Assembly (NCBI GenBank): GCA_947484175.1
Contig: CANKOI010000004.1
Coordinates: 28,107-92,106 of the forward strand
DNA from: Deltaproteobacteria bacterium
GTDB taxonomy: Bacteria > Myxococcota_A > UBA796 > SXON01
DNA length: 64,000 bases
Reading direction: 5' to 3'
In this document: one piece after another, positions 63,560 through 64,000 of the stretch
Layout: every line of letters starts with the position of its first letter
Position numbering within the stretch: position 1 is the first letter of the stretch
Program-made: the position numbers and the translations under genes
The notes under the pieces: model-generated
Databases searched by the model: none
What the model was told of the DNA's origin: nothing
The model's input: the letters and a program-made list of their open reading frames with translations, nothing else

Positions 63560-63574
63560 GAATTCCTCGGGGGC

Positions 63575-63889
63575 CTAGGAGAGCTTGATCTCGACGTGCA
63601 CACCGGCGCTCAGGTCGAGCTTCATGAGGGCGTCCACCGTGGCCTGTGTAGGCTCGAGGATGTCCAGCATGCGGTGGTGCGTACGACGCTCGAACTGTTC
63701 ACGCGACTTCTTGTCCACGTGGGGACTGCGAAGCACGGTCCATCGGGAGATCGTGGTCGGCAGCGGAAGCGGTCCGCGGATGTTCACCCCGGTGCGCTTG
63801 GCGGTATCAACGATCTCACGCGCCGACTTGTCGAGCAGCTTGTGATCGTAGGCCTTGAGACGAATGCGGATGCGGTTGGTGGAGGCCAT
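63575..63889 (-). CDS. rpsJ: 30S ribosomal protein S10
   Basis: 104 aa: [40 protein letters not shown] and [20 protein letters not shown]. First ribosomal protein gene after tuf (3-bp gap). Confidence 0.98.
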   Translation of the reverse strand: MASTNRIRIRLKAYDHKLLDKSAREIVDTAKRTGVNIRGPLPLPTTISRWTVLRSPHVDKKSREQFERRTHHRMLDILEPTQATVDALMKLDLSAGVHVEIKLS

Positions 63890-63892
63890 TTC

Positions 63893-64000
63893 CTACGCCA
63901 AGATCTCGGCAACCACACCGGCGCCGACGGTCTTTCCACCTTCGCGGATGGCGAAGCGGAGCTGCTTCTCCATGGCGATGGGGGTGATCAGCTCGATGGT
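63893..64000 (-). CDS. tuf: elongation factor Tu, C-terminal end (5' part beyond window)
   Basis: The last 35 codons read [20 protein letters not shown] followed by [15 protein letters not shown] and a stop, the invariant C-terminal barrel of EF-Tu. It lies immediately upstream of rpsJ, the usual str-S10 junction. Only this fragment is in the window. Confidence 0.95.
   Translation of the reverse strand, partial: TIELITPIAMEKQLRFAIREGGKTVGAGVVAEILA

Overview
This window is GC-rich, gene-dense Gram-negative DNA. It most resembles Myxococcota or a related 'deltaproteobacterial' lineage. The clues are two lipoproteins with MopE-like Asp-rich DxDCDD/DNDCDG repeats, a MYXO-CTERM-like C-terminus, a very large Ser/Thr-kinase/cyclase/ATPase/TPR regulator, a futalosine-hydrolase-like nucleosidase, LpxD (lipid A) and a beta-barrel-like outer membrane protein. 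This placement is inference from gene content; no rRNA or tRNA gene was seen.

Layout. 1-5.4 kb (minus): an operon with an MBOAT O-acyltransferase, two SGNH hydrolases and a polytopic membrane protein, which looks like a cell-surface polysaccharide O-acylation cassette. 5.4-6.9 kb: a membrane hydrolase-like protein, four 24-bp repeats forming two inverted pairs, and a nucleotidyltransferase with a tiny partner (toxin-antitoxin-like). 6.9-9.7 kb: an active/inactive M16 peptidase pair. 9.8-12.8 kb: a secreted protein, a membrane protein and an ArsS/AhpD-like arsenosugar pair. 12.8-16.5 kb: a 555-aa Rossmann-type protein divergent from an aconitase-superfamily enzyme in permuted domain order. 16.5-20.1 kb: a Sel1-like fragment, a c-type cytochrome lipoprotein, a helical-repeat protein, a nucleosidase and a three-gene Rieske cluster. 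20.1-24.4 kb: oligoendopeptidase F, arginine decarboxylase and a short four-helix-bundle protein. 24.5-30 kb: three baseplate genes of a contractile injection system without the rest of the machine. 30-32 kb: galU, a DksA/TraR protein and an outer membrane protein.

The most interesting part is a minus-strand run from about 39.8 to 32.2 kb. It encodes a kinase/degenerate-cyclase/ATPase/TPR fusion, a membrane adenylate cyclase, a class I isoprenoid-synthase-fold enzyme, a 77-aa peptide resembling Os1348/NHLP leader peptides, and a PqqD-like/M50 membrane peptidase. It looks like a RiPP-type or signalling system in which a leader-like peptide, a terpenoid-fold enzyme and a cyclic-nucleotide/kinase module are co-transcribed. 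Two cyclic-nucleotide-binding proteins lie just beyond the divergent lon gene.

42-49.8 kb holds lon, the cNMP-binding pair, uvrB, two MopE-like lipoproteins, a NUDIX hydrolase and lpxD. From 49.9 kb to the end lies the S10-spc-alpha ribosomal protein cluster (minus strand), from the tuf 3' end through rplQ. It lacks rplC between rpsJ and rplD, rpsD between rpsK and rpoA, and infA between map and rpmJ. Strong hairpins sit in the rpsK-rpoA and rpmC-rpsQ gaps.
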